Below, one piece after another: positions 36,182-43,637 of a stretch of DNA of 64,000 nt. This stretch comes from Nitrospirota bacterium. Its GTDB lineage: Bacteria; Nitrospirota; Nitrospiria; Nitrospirales; Nitrospiraceae. A model generated the notes under the pieces. The model worked only from the letters and a program-made list of their open reading frames with translations, searched no databases and was not told where the DNA came from. The number at the start of each line of letters is the position of its first letter. Position 1 is the first letter of the stretch. The DNA is taken from the NCBI GenBank assembly GCA_016219645.1, contig JACRLR010000018.1, forward strand, positions 62,001-126,000, in the 5' to 3' direction. The translations under genes were made by a program, and so were the position numbers.

Positions 36182-36967
36182 ATGAAGTTCGAACTAACAG
36201 TCTCAGTGAGAGAGAAAACCGGAAAGGGTGCGGCACGCCAGCTTCGGCGGGATGGCAAGGTTCCCGGTGTGTTGTACGGTCAAGGTGAATGTCTGCTCTT
36301 GACCATTGAACCGGATAGCCTGGTCAAGATTTTGAAGGCCCAGGCGGGAGGAGCTGCGCTCGTATCGCTCACGCTCACTGGTGCGAAGTCGAAACCGAAT
36401 CGGACCGCGCTCTTACGCGATTTCCAAGTCGATCCGGTTGAAGGGAATGTGCTCCATGCGGATCTGTTTGAAATCTCGATGGACAAGCCGATTCGCGTGA
36501 AGGTCCCCCTGCATTTAACTGGGGGAGTCCCCGCCGGCGTCAAAGAAGGCGGTATCCTTCATCACAATATGCGTGAGTTGCATATCGAGTGTCTCCCTGC
36601 TGCGTTGCCGGACTTCATTGAAGTCGATGCCTCGGGGCTCGCCATTGCGCAGGGTCTCCATCTGAAAGACCTGGCTGCGCGCGAAGGGGTGCGCTATCTG
36701 GATGATCCAGATCAAATGGTCGTGAGTGTCGCGGCGCCGATGACGGAAGCTAAACTCGAATCGCTCCTTGCAAGTGGTGCAGCCGCGCCGGAGGGTGCGA
36801 CGGAGCCTGAGGTGGCTGCAAAGGGTAAAGTGGCAGGTGAAGGCGCTGAGGGTGGTGAGCCGGCGAAGGCCGGTGCCGCAGCTGCCGCTCCTGATGCCAA
36901 AGGCGGCGAGAAAAAAGGGGCTGCAGCGCCAAAAGCTGAGAAGAAAGAAGCCGAAAAGAAGAAGTAA
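36182..36967 (+). CDS. rplY: 50S ribosomal protein bL25 (CTC/TL5 type)
   Basis: The 5S rRNA-binding protein in its longer, two-domain general-stress form. Residues 1-90 are the L25 domain (REKTGKGAARQLRRDGKVPGVLYG) and about 95-185 the TL5 C-terminal domain (VKVPLHLTGGVPAGVKEGGILHH). The remaining 70 residues are a low-complexity Ala/Glu/Lys tail ending KKEAEKKK, longer than in most homologues. A good GGAG site precedes the ATG. It is followed by pth after 2 nt. Confidence 0.95.
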   Translation: MKFELTVSVREKTGKGAARQLRRDGKVPGVLYGQGECLLLTIEPDSLVKILKAQAGGAALVSLTLTGAKSKPNRTALLRDFQVDPVEGNVLHADLFEISMDKPIRVKVPLHLTGGVPAGVKEGGILHHNMRELHIECLPAALPDFIEVDASGLAIAQGLHLKDLAAREGVRYLDDPDQMVVSVAAPMTEAKLESLLASGAAAPEGATEPEVAAKGKVAGEGAEGGEPAKAGAAAAAPDAKGGEKKGAAAPKAEKKEAEKKK

Positions 36968-36969
36968 CT

Positions 36970-37566
36970 TTGTACCTCATCGTTGGGCTGGGCAACCCGG
37001 GGGCTGCCTATGCCCAAACCCGCCACAACGTCGGCATGTGGGTCATAGAGCGGGCCGCGGCTCGGTGGTCCATCCGTCTCACCAAGCGTGGCACGGCTCA
37101 TCGTGGGGGGGGACGGCTCGGATCACAACTCCTCGAACTCGCCGGTGCCCTCGACTGGATGAACCTTACCGGTCCCCCGCTCAAAGGCCTTCTGCGTGAA
37201 TGTTCGCTGACTGCCGACGATCTGATTCTCGTCCATGACGATCTTGATCTTGATCTGGGACGTCTCCGGATCAAACAAGCCGGTGGGCATGGGGGTCACA
37301 ATGGGATCAAGTCGGTTATCGACGCGATCGGGACATCCCAGTTTGTACGGGTCAAGATCGGAATCGGTCGACCGGCGCCGCGTCAGGATTCGGCAGACTA
37401 TGTGTTGCAGCCATTCACGAAGGAAGAGCTTGAGGTGTTGAGCCCTTGTCTCGACCGCGCTGTGGAGGCGTTGGAATGTCTCATTCATCGAGGGGTCGCG
37501 GTGGCGATGAATCAGTTTAATGTTCGCGAGAAACCTGGAGAAGATGAGGGGACGCAGCCAGGCTGA
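36970..37566 (+). CDS. pth: Peptidyl-tRNA hydrolase
   Basis: Releases peptides from stalled peptidyl-tRNA. The 198-residue enzyme starts with TTG (read as Met) because LYLIVGLGNPGAAYAQTRHNVG begins right there, two bases after the rplY stop. Catalytic features: Asn in GLGNPG, His in TRHNVG, Asp in LVHDDLDLDLGRLR, and QAGGHGGHNGIKSV. A stretch of basic residues after GTAHRGGG differs from the E. coli protein. The last codons and stop form the left arm of a family A palindrome. Confidence 0.95.
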   Translation: MYLIVGLGNPGAAYAQTRHNVGMWVIERAAARWSIRLTKRGTAHRGGGRLGSQLLELAGALDWMNLTGPPLKGLLRECSLTADDLILVHDDLDLDLGRLRIKQAGGHGGHNGIKSVIDAIGTSQFVRVKIGIGRPAPRQDSADYVLQPFTKEELEVLSPCLDRAVEALECLIHRGVAVAMNQFNVREKPGEDEGTQPG

Positions 37567-37643
37567 CTCCTTGCTCGCGCACCGCGCACGATCGGAATGT
37601 GCTCGGTGGACGCGCGCAGTCAGAGTCAACCTGGCTGCGTCCC
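37549..37643. repeat. Family A palindromic element overlapping the end of pth
   Basis: Arms of 21 nt at 37549-37569 and 37623-37643 match with one mismatch; GGGACGCAGCCAGG pairs with CCTGGCTGCGTCCC. The left arm contains the last codons and the stop of pth. Inside are the conserved cores TTGCTCGCGCAC and GGTGGACGCGCGCAGT around a small GCAC/GTGC hairpin. It probably also ends transcription of pth. Confidence 0.8.
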
Positions 37644-37688
37644 TGTGAATAAGGTTCTCCGCATAGTCGAGGAGTGAGGTGAGGAACA

Positions 37689-38780
37689 ATGGGACTCTGT
37701 TGTGGAATGATTGGACTTCCGAACGTGGGGAAGACTACCGTCTTCAACGCGCTCACCGGCAGTGGCGCATTGGCTGCCAACTATCCCTTCGCGACCGTCG
37801 ATCCCAATACCGGCATCGCGCTGGTGCCGGATCCGCGGCTCGGAGTCCTTACCGAACTCTTCAAGTCGAAGAAGACAACCTACAGTACGCTTGAGGTTCG
37901 CGATATTGCCGGCTTGGTGGAAGGGGCGAGCAAGGGTGAGGGGCTCGGCAATCAGTTTCTCGGCCACATCCGAGAAGTCGATGCGCTGCTCCATGTCGTC
38001 CGCTGTTTTCAGGGAACGGATGTGGTGCATGTCAGCGGCGGTATCAACCCGCTCAGTGACATCGGTGTGATCGAGACCGAGCTCATGTTGGCCGATCTCG
38101 AGACACTCGACCGGCGAAAGCAAAAGACGGAAAAGAAAGTCCGGGCCGGTGATAAAAAGGCCGCGTTCGAAGTGGCCTTCATAGACAAACTGATCGGACT
38201 GCTAGATAAGGGCGAATGGCTTGGCAACCTGACCTATAGCCCCGAAGAGCGTGTGGTGCTCGATGAATGTCAACTGTTGGCAGCGAAGCCGGTGCTCTTT
38301 GTGGCGAATGTGTCGGAACAGGCAAACGCCGACGAGGCATTGGTCAAGTTGGTTCGTGAGTTCGCCGACAGACGCGGCGCACGAGTCGTCACGATCTGCG
38401 GCCAGCTCGAAGCGGAGCTTTCCACTCTTTCTGAGAGTGAAAGGATGGACTTTCTCAAGGAAATGGGGCTTACGGAATCGGGCCTTGTCCGGCTGACCCG
38501 TGAAGCCTACACCTTGCTGAACATCATTACTTTCTTTACTGCCGGAGAGATCGAATCGCGGGCCTGGCCGATTCCCAAAGGCATGAAGGCTCCCCAAGCG
38601 GCGGGCAAGATTCATTCCGATATGGAGCGTGGCTTCATCCGTGCCGAGGTCTATCACTATGACGATCTTATGGCCTGCGGGTCGGAGGCGAAGGTGAAGG
38701 AGAAGGGACTGTTTCGGCTCGAAGGCAAAGACTACGTCATCAAAGAAGCCGACATCGTCTACTTTCGCTTCAACGTCTAG
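37689..38780 (+). CDS. ychF: Redox-regulated ATPase YchF (Obg-like)
   Basis: A 363-residue member of the OBG-family that prefers ATP. It has the G1 loop GLPNVGKTTVFNALT near residues 9-23, DIAGLVEGASKGEGLGNQFL near 72-91 (G3), a coiled-coil insert, and a TGS domain at the C-terminus ending GKDYVIKEADIVYFRFNV. It binds ribosomes and is linked to stress responses in E. coli. Position after pth is the classical neighbourhood. Confidence 0.97.
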   Translation: MGLCCGMIGLPNVGKTTVFNALTGSGALAANYPFATVDPNTGIALVPDPRLGVLTELFKSKKTTYSTLEVRDIAGLVEGASKGEGLGNQFLGHIREVDALLHVVRCFQGTDVVHVSGGINPLSDIGVIETELMLADLETLDRRKQKTEKKVRAGDKKAAFEVAFIDKLIGLLDKGEWLGNLTYSPEERVVLDECQLLAAKPVLFVANVSEQANADEALVKLVREFADRRGARVVTICGQLEAELSTLSESERMDFLKEMGLTESGLVRLTREAYTLLNIITFFTAGEIESRAWPIPKGMKAPQAAGKIHSDMERGFIRAEVYHYDDLMACGSEAKVKEKGLFRLEGKDYVIKEADIVYFRFNV

Positions 38781-38828
38781 CCTCCGTTCATTTTCTTATT
38801 ACCTCTTGTATCCGTCACCGTCTAGAGT

Positions 38829-39007
38829 CAGGGTGTGCCAAGGCCCTTCGCTCCCGTGCCTCCCGAAGCGACCCAGCGGACTCTGCCGGGCGGAAACCTT
38901 CGGAAATTCCTTCGCGGACTCAGTCAGTTTCCGCTTTCCTTCCCGGCAGAGCCTCGCTGGGTCCCCGCTTCTCCGGCAACGTCCGCTCTGAGCCTTAGCA
39001 CACCCTG
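38829..39007. repeat. Family D palindromic element, left copy
   Basis: Arms CAGGGTGTGCCAAGGC (38829-38844) and GCCTTAGCACACCCTG (38992-39007) are complementary over nearly all positions. Within are further nested arms, GACCCAGCG/CGCTGGGTC and CTGCCGGG/CCCGGCAG. The core is similar to the reverse complement of 40234-40429 (shared CCTTC-GGAATTCC-like and GGGTCCCCG-CTCCGG segments) while the outermost arms differ. Confidence 0.65.
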
Positions 39008-39115
39008 CGGGGCAACTCACCGTCTCTGTTAACACTGGAAGTTTACAGAAGTAGCTTGTTCTGCCATGGAATAAAGCGGTGTCAGACCCCGTGTTCTCGG
39101 ACTCTGAGAAAAGAT

Positions 39116-39207
39116 GGGGGTGGGTGGGACAATCCCTTGCTCGCGCACCCCTCACTTCGGAAAGTGATCGGTGGACGCGCGCAGTTGGGATTATCCCAGC
39201 CACTCCC
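39116..39207. repeat. Family A palindromic element in the island
   Basis: Arms of 21 nt at 39116-39136 and 39187-39207 (ending ACAATCCC and starting GGGATTAT) pair with three mismatches. Cores TTGCTCGCGCAC and GGTGGACGCGCGCAGT enclose a TCACTTCGGAAAGTGA hairpin. A short open frame starting inside it at 39171 is not considered a gene. Confidence 0.75.
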
Positions 39208-39366
39208 GTAAAATGACTGCTGCCTTGCTGTATGGCCTTTTGAGCCTCATGCATTTTTCACTTTCCATCTGGGCGGAGTCTTGCGCCGTTCCCGCTTTTA
39301 ACGTGCCAATCGTTAGTGATAGTAAAGCTGATAGAATTGACGCCACACTTATGAAATAAATAACTT

Positions 39367-39552
39367 ATGAACCTAAATTTTCGACTCCCAGGTTTGGCTC
39401 AGGTGGGTGCCCTTTGCGACAAGTCTCTTACGAGAGAAGAGCCAGACGTGTTCCTTGAGAAGCAATACATCGACCAAACCAATATCTATCTGGTGAGGAT
39501 ATGGCACCAGAACTGCTACCATCAATATTTGGACCAGGGCGAGCAAGTATGA
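39367..39552 (+). CDS. Hypothetical small protein, 61 residues
   Basis: A short open frame 14 nt upstream of the nuclease-like gene and on the same strand. The sequence (starting MNLNFRLPGLAQVGALCDK) has no family I recognise and no membrane segment. AT-rich composition matches the next gene rather than the surrounding core genes. Ribosome site is weak. It may be a real partner gene or chance. Confidence 0.3.
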   Translation: MNLNFRLPGLAQVGALCDKSLTREEPDVFLEKQYIDQTNIYLVRIWHQNCYHQYLDQGEQV

Positions 39553-39566
39553 GTTGAAAAAACTCC

Positions 39567-40157
39567 ATGACTAAATACTCAGAAAGTACATTGCATGAGG
39601 TGATTGAATTGAAAGAGTCCGTATCAGAGTTTGATGTACTGTGCGCAGCAGCTCTGTGGCTCCAAGGTCTTGGAACCGTAGAGGCCGTAGTAGTATCTCC
39701 TGCCAGGGGGCAAGAACTATCCCTCGAAGAACAGAAGCGTCAACTAAAAGAGAAGTTACATCGAGTGGGTTGTGAAAATATTTCTTTCTCAACCAACGGC
39801 CCGGACATAATTGCTCGCGATAAGTCATGTATCTGGAAAGTTGAATGCAAAGGGCTTGGGCGTGGAGCCTCTTCCACCCTTGATAATAATTTCGATAGGG
39901 CCCTCGCTAGCGTGGTTTCATACTATGATGAACCCGCGGGAGAAGGGCACAGCGGTCTCTCAAATGTGATGAGCCAGCTTGCAAATAACGACAAGCCAAC
40001 GCGTCTTGCTCTTGCCTTGCCTAACTCCGACCGGTATATGAACCTTCTGAGAAAAAATGTTAGGCCAGCGCTACGCCGCCGTCTCGACCTTTGGCTTTTG
40101 ATAATTGACCCGCTAACAAGTTCAGTTGAGTGCTATAACCCAACCAGAGAATTTTAA
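39567..40157 (+). CDS. Hypothetical protein with a PD-(D/E)XK nuclease-like motif
   Basis: A 196-residue soluble protein I cannot assign to a named family. Residues 79-95 read PD, twelve residues, then ECK inside KVECKG: the spacing and flanking strands fit the PD-(D/E)XK core shared by restriction enzymes and related nucleases (Asp80, Glu93, Lys95). A preceding helix (EFDVLCAAALWLQGLG, about 21-36) suits the same fold. The gene is AT-richer than its neighbours and lies in a repeat-filled island, so recent acquisition is likely. No methylase or other restriction gene is adjacent. A small GAGTT/AACTC hairpin precedes the ATG. Confidence 0.6.
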   Translation: MTKYSESTLHEVIELKESVSEFDVLCAAALWLQGLGTVEAVVVSPARGQELSLEEQKRQLKEKLHRVGCENISFSTNGPDIIARDKSCIWKVECKGLGRGASSTLDNNFDRALASVVSYYDEPAGEGHSGLSNVMSQLANNDKPTRLALALPNSDRYMNLLRKNVRPALRRRLDLWLLIIDPLTSSVECYNPTREF

Positions 40158-40233
40158 ATAGCAATGGTGTCTGACATCGCTTCTTTATCCAATCTATTCT
40201 TCCTATAAGAACTGCATTGGTATCTCCTCAGCT

Positions 40234-40429
40234 GGTGGCCTGTGGGTCTGAGCGGACTTCACCGGAGCGACGGGGACCCCGCCCGGCGTCTGAAGAAGGA
40301 AAGCCGGAACTGACCATAGCACCGTGGTCGTGAGGCCACGGTGCGGCGGGAATTCCGGAAGGCTTCCGCTTCAGAGCGCCGTGGATGGGGTGTCGTGGGA
40401 GGTGAGAGAGCGAAGAGCCTCAGGCCACC
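40234..40429. repeat. Family D palindromic element, right copy, inverted
   Basis: Arms starting GGTGGCCTG (40234) and ending CAGGCCACC (40429) pair over about 18-20 nt with a few mismatches. The inside is an inverted relative of 38829-39007. A perfect hairpin CACCGTGG..CCACGGTG lies in the middle. Confidence 0.6.
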
Positions 40430-40464
40430 GGCTCCTGTCCCGGAAGCAAGGGAGCGGTTGAGCT

Positions 40465-40647
40465 TAGCCCGCATTATTCACGAGGGTTCGTGACGAAACC
40501 GCTGAGACGTGTTGTGAGACGGGCAAGCGCAGCCGGGAAGGAGGGAAGCATACTTAAACAGTATGTTGACCGACTGAGTGGCGAGCACGCCCGTCGGAAC
40601 AGCGTATCGGCGGTTGCAGTAGAAGCCTTCGTGAATAATGCGGGCTA
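40465..40647. mobile_element. MITE-like element with 19-bp terminal inverted repeats (family C)
   Basis: The ends TAGCCCGCATTATTCACGA and TCGTGAATAATGCGGGCTA are perfect 19-bp inverted repeats; imperfect pairing continues inward (GACGAAACCGC against GCGGTTGCAG). The 183-bp element carries no gene. One end resembles sequences either side of rnc (49208 and 50079). It looks like a non-autonomous transposable element or a large palindromic repeat. Confidence 0.6.
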
Positions 40648-40712
40648 GGCAGGCCGTCGTGGCAACTATCGCGCCGATTACTTGCTGGAGAACGAGTAAG
40701 CGCCTGGTTGGT

Positions 40713-41240
40713 TCATTGGGGGAGCCACAGGGTTTTCTTATCGGCATTCACTTCTGCTTTAAACTGACGGATCGCGGATAGTTTGAATGGCCATAAAAAG
40801 GGAGAATAAGACACAGCTACAGTGACCACCGCGCTCTCCAGTGGCGCATTGATCGTAAATCCTCGATGGCAAGGTGCGGTCGCTTTTCGGTGCGGAGCCA
40901 TGATGGGAAGTGTTTCTTCAGAACCATCAGTCTTATTGTCGAATGTCCCCCCTCCTTCAAATTTCCCTTCCTCTCTGCACACAATGGTCACTCCAAACAA
41001 TGGCACAAGCATATTGTTACTTACGATGAAGGGGTAAGAGAATGGATTGTTGGGTTCTTGTGGGGTGCCGACATCTATGGTCAGGACGGGGGCAAATGCC
41101 ATCAGACCGGAGAGAGAAGCGCATATCAGTATGGTGACAGATATCCACTTCACTGCTCGCTTAAGAGGTGAAGGAGGTTGGTTCGTGATGATGGGGGGGG
41201 TGGGCTCGCCGGCTGGTGTCTTTTTTTTCTTTTTTGACAT
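40713..41240 (-). CDS. Hypothetical membrane-anchored protein
   Basis: A 175-residue protein of unknown function. The N-terminus is strongly basic (MSKKKKKTP), then Pro-rich, followed by a single membrane helix (about residues 34-51, WISVTILICASLSGLMAF) and an extracytoplasmic domain with two cysteines (VCREEG and APCHRG) that might form a disulfide. The topology suggests a type II anchored periplasmic domain. The lysine run comes from a T-rich homopolymer stretch on the plus strand, where indels are easy. AT-richer than the core genes. Confidence 0.6.
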   Translation of the reverse strand: MSKKKKKTPAGEPTPPIITNQPPSPLKRAVKWISVTILICASLSGLMAFAPVLTIDVGTPQEPNNPFSYPFIVSNNMLVPLFGVTIVCREEGKFEGGGTFDNKTDGSEETLPIMAPHRKATAPCHRGFTINAPLESAVVTVAVSYSPFLWPFKLSAIRQFKAEVNADKKTLWLPQ

Positions 41241-41495
41241 GGCTGTGTATTGGATTATTACAGGGTGGCCTTCGGTCAGAGCTTACGCTGCGGAAAGTAT
41301 AGCCCAGGTTCCGTTCATTTTTCTTCAACTAATCGACAGTTTCACAATCGTTATCAACACGGATCACAGACAGGGAATCTCAATATACTGCAGCCGTCAC
41401 TCCGGCTGGCAGATCTGATCCTCCCCACGATTCTCAAAGATTCAAGAACTATGAAGTTCGGCAAGCTCCGTTCCTCCGGCCTGATCTCCAATAAA
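41241..41495. other. Intergenic region without a recognised gene
   Basis: About 250 bp between the island's minus-strand gene and the rpsF promoter. Plus-strand open frames here have no recognisable features. Probably holds the promoter of the minus-strand gene. Confidence 0.35.
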
Positions 41496-41524
41496 TTGAC
41501 AGTTTCTCCACCGCTGTGATAGCG
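41496..41524 (+). promoter_or_regulatory. Possible promoter of the rpsF-ssb-rpsR operon
   Basis: TTGACA at 41496-41501 is a perfect -35 box. The -10 box is ambiguous: TGATAG (15-bp spacer) or ATAGCG (17-bp spacer). The rpsF ATG lies about 90 bp downstream. Confidence 0.45.
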
Positions 41525-41610
41525 TCCAACCTTCTTTACGCCTCATATAGAGGCGCCTACACCTCGCTCCGGACAATTGATCCGGGGCCTTTGTCCAGGA
41601 GGATTGCTGC

Positions 41611-41958
41611 ATGGAGCTCTACGAGTCTCTATTCATTATTCGTGCGTCTGTCTCTGACCAGGAGACCACGGCCTTGATCGAGAAGATGAAGGCGGTGGCA
41701 GAGAAGACCGGCGCGCAGTTCATCAAGTCAGAAAATTGGGGTAAGAAGAAACTTGCGTACGAGGTGAAGCGAGAACGGAAGGGGACCTACGTCTACTTCT
41801 ATTTCAGGGCGCCTAATGTCACGGTCGGTGAATTAGAACGGTCCTATCGTTTGGAGGACTCTATCATCAAGTTCTTGACCGTCCATCTCAAGAAAGAACT
41901 GGTGCCGCCACGGCCGCGTGAGGCGATATCAGAGGAGTTTGCCGGTGGCAGGATTTAA
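41611..41958 (+). CDS. rpsF: 30S ribosomal protein bS6
   Basis: A 115-residue protein of the small subunit platform that binds 16S rRNA with bS18. It starts MELYESLFIIRASVSDQE and has the NWGKKKLAYEVKRERKGTYVYFYF region typical of S6. CCAGGAGGATTG provides the ribosome site. ssb starts inside its last codons and rpsR follows, the common rpsF-ssb-rpsR arrangement. Confidence 0.97.
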   Translation: MELYESLFIIRASVSDQETTALIEKMKAVAEKTGAQFIKSENWGKKKLAYEVKRERKGTYVYFYFRAPNVTVGELERSYRLEDSIIKFLTVHLKKELVPPRPREAISEEFAGGRI

Positions 41959-42346
41959 TAAAGTCATCCTCCTCGGAAACCTTACGAGGAACCCTGAGTT
42001 GCGGTACACGCCGAATGGGACACCTGTGGCCAGTTTGGGTCTCGCGGTCAGCAGGCGATATAAGCAGGGGGACGAATTGAAAGAAGAAGTCTGTTTTGTC
42101 GATATTGTCGTCTTCGGCAAGCAGGCAGAACATTGTGGACAGTATCTGAGCAAGGGGAGTGGGATCATCGTCGACGGTCGGCTGCAGCAGCGCCGATGGG
42201 AAACAGAGGACGGCCAGAAGCGCAGCAAGCACGAAGTGGTGGCTCAAACGGTGACATTTATGCCGAAACGCCAGGACGGCGGTGGTGGCGGAGTTGAGGC
42301 GCCGGTGCACGATGATGCCGGATATGAATCCGATGAACATGTCTAA
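41945..42346 (+). CDS. ssb: Single-stranded DNA-binding protein
   Basis: A 133-residue OB-fold protein from the GTG at 41945 (VAGFNKVILLGNLTRNPELRYTPNG), which overlaps rpsF by 14 nt. Typical SSB residues include FVDIVVFGKQAEHCGQYL and KGSGIIVDGRLQQRRWE. The tail is unusually short, with a GGGGG linker, and ends YESDEHV instead of the acidic DDDIPF-like tip through which SSB recruits partner proteins. It may therefore be a variant SSB, with a canonical one elsewhere, though a sequencing frameshift cannot be excluded. Confidence 0.93.
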   Translation: MAGFNKVILLGNLTRNPELRYTPNGTPVASLGLAVSRRYKQGDELKEEVCFVDIVVFGKQAEHCGQYLSKGSGIIVDGRLQQRRWETEDGQKRSKHEVVAQTVTFMPKRQDGGGGGVEAPVHDDAGYESDEHV

Positions 42347-42364
42347 CAATTAGGGAGACGGTTT

Positions 42365-42622
42365 ATGGAGCGTGAACAACAGGGTGGAGATCGAGAGGGT
42401 GGCGGGCGCTTTTTTCAACGTCGCCGGCCTTGTCGATTTTGTATCGACCAGGGATCGATCGATTTTAAAGATGTCGGGCTGCTGAGAAATTTTCTCACTG
42501 AGCGGGGTCGGATCGTCCCGCGGCGTATCTCCGGCAATTGCATGAGGCACCAGCGCGAGCTGACGGCTGCGGTCAAACGGGCTCGGCACATCGCTCTCAT
42601 CAGTTTTGCGGAAGAACGATAA
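42365..42622 (+). CDS. rpsR: 30S ribosomal protein bS18
   Basis: An 85-residue protein that pairs with bS6. The N-terminus is a polar extension ([15 protein letters not shown]), then the conserved [20 protein letters not shown] and [33 protein letters not shown]. Four cysteines are present; two (CRFC) with a later CMRH suggest the zinc-binding form of S18. It follows ssb by 18 nt with GGGAG upstream. Confidence 0.96.
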   Translation: MEREQQGGDREGGGRFFQRRRPCRFCIDQGSIDFKDVGLLRNFLTERGRIVPRRISGNCMRHQRELTAAVKRARHIALISFAEER

Positions 42623-42661
42623 CCGGTCACGTTGGGGATGGGAATGCAGGCAGGTGCCGTG

Positions 42662-43252
42662 ATGGAATTTCTCAGGCCGCTGCTGGCTGACATAACGGTC
42701 GATGGGCTTTCGCTGGTCGGCGAGGCGACGGCTGAAGAGCTTGGCCTCACCGAGGATGAGGCCATAGTCCAAGGCCCGCTGGCAGTGAGTCTTGAGCTGA
42801 CCAACGTTGAAGGGCTGGTCGCTGTGACTGGTGTGCTGGAGGGTACAGTTATCCGTGAATGTGTGCGGTGCTTAAAAGAGTATGAAGATCCGTTGGCCTT
42901 CTCTGTGCGGGCCGCCTTCGTTCCGGAACCCAAGTCGACGCCGCGTCATCCGAAGCGAGTCGATTCCCGAAAAACAAATACAAAAAACGTAGAGGCCGAG
43001 CAAGAAGAGGAACCGGACGATCAGTATCAATATCAAGGCAATCAGCTGGAACTGGCTCCTATGTTGCGTGAACACATCATCCTGTCTGCTCCGATGCAGC
43101 CTCTCTGCAACGACGACTGTTTGGGGCTCTGTCCACGATGTAGGAAAAACCTGAATGAGGGCCCCTGCCAGTGTTCTGAAGAACTGCCGATGCCGACAGT
43201 TCGAGTAATCCAGGTCACGAATCGCAAGGCCGGAGGATCGTCAGCCTCCTAG
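42662..43252 (+). CDS. YceD family protein (DUF177)
   Basis: A protein of about 196 residues of the DUF177/YceD family, usually encoded just before rpmF, as here, and linked in other bacteria and plants to 23S rRNA accumulation. The family motif IRECVRCLKEYEDPL holds a CxxC, and a second Cys set (CNDDCLGLCPRCRKNLNEGPCQC) near the C-terminus suggests zinc binding. An acidic insert (EAEQEEEPDDQYQYQ) lies between. ATGs at 42638 and 42644 are possible earlier starts. Confidence 0.88.
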   Translation: MEFLRPLLADITVDGLSLVGEATAEELGLTEDEAIVQGPLAVSLELTNVEGLVAVTGVLEGTVIRECVRCLKEYEDPLAFSVRAAFVPEPKSTPRHPKRVDSRKTNTKNVEAEQEEEPDDQYQYQGNQLELAPMLREHIILSAPMQPLCNDDCLGLCPRCRKNLNEGPCQCSEELPMPTVRVIQVTNRKAGGSSAS

Positions 43253-43288
43253 CGTGACCGCCGCTATCGAAAGTGAGAAAGAGTTGCC

Positions 43289-43474
43289 ATGCCAAATCCG
43301 AAACATAAACATTCACGGGAACGACGAGATAAGCGGCGCACACAGAAACTGCGTATCACGCCGCCGGGCATGTCCGTCTGTCCGCAGTGCCACGAGCTTA
43401 AGCTGCCGCACTACACCTGCTTGAATTGTGGAACGTATAAGGGCAAAGCGGTGATCCAGGTCGAAGAGTCCTAG
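43289..43474 (+). CDS. rpmF: 50S ribosomal protein bL32
   Basis: A 61-residue ribosomal protein, MPNPKHKHSRERRDKRR at the start and a zinc ribbon CPQCHELKLPHYTCLNCG, i.e. the C+ (zinc-binding) form of L32. It precedes plsX, the usual link between ribosome and lipid genes. Confidence 0.96.
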   Translation: MPNPKHKHSRERRDKRRTQKLRITPPGMSVCPQCHELKLPHYTCLNCGTYKGKAVIQVEES

Positions 43475-43637
43475 CTCGGAGGCCCCTGGCCCGAGGGAGC
43501 ACAACGGGATTGTGTGTCTTTGCCTGTTGCGTCGAGCACCTTACTGCTCTACACTCCTGCCGCATGTCGCGTGGTGACGCGTTACTCGTCTTGTGTCATC
43601 ACCGACACGTCATCTGTTACGAAACACTCAGTCGCTT

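Noticed and set aside
39171-39359. 62-residue frame in the island
   Set aside because: It begins inside a family A repeat and has no ribosome site or conserved look.
38781-40700. CRISPR array in the repeat-rich island
   Set aside because: Repeats are inverted, long and dissimilar in spacing; no regular direct repeats and no cas genes.
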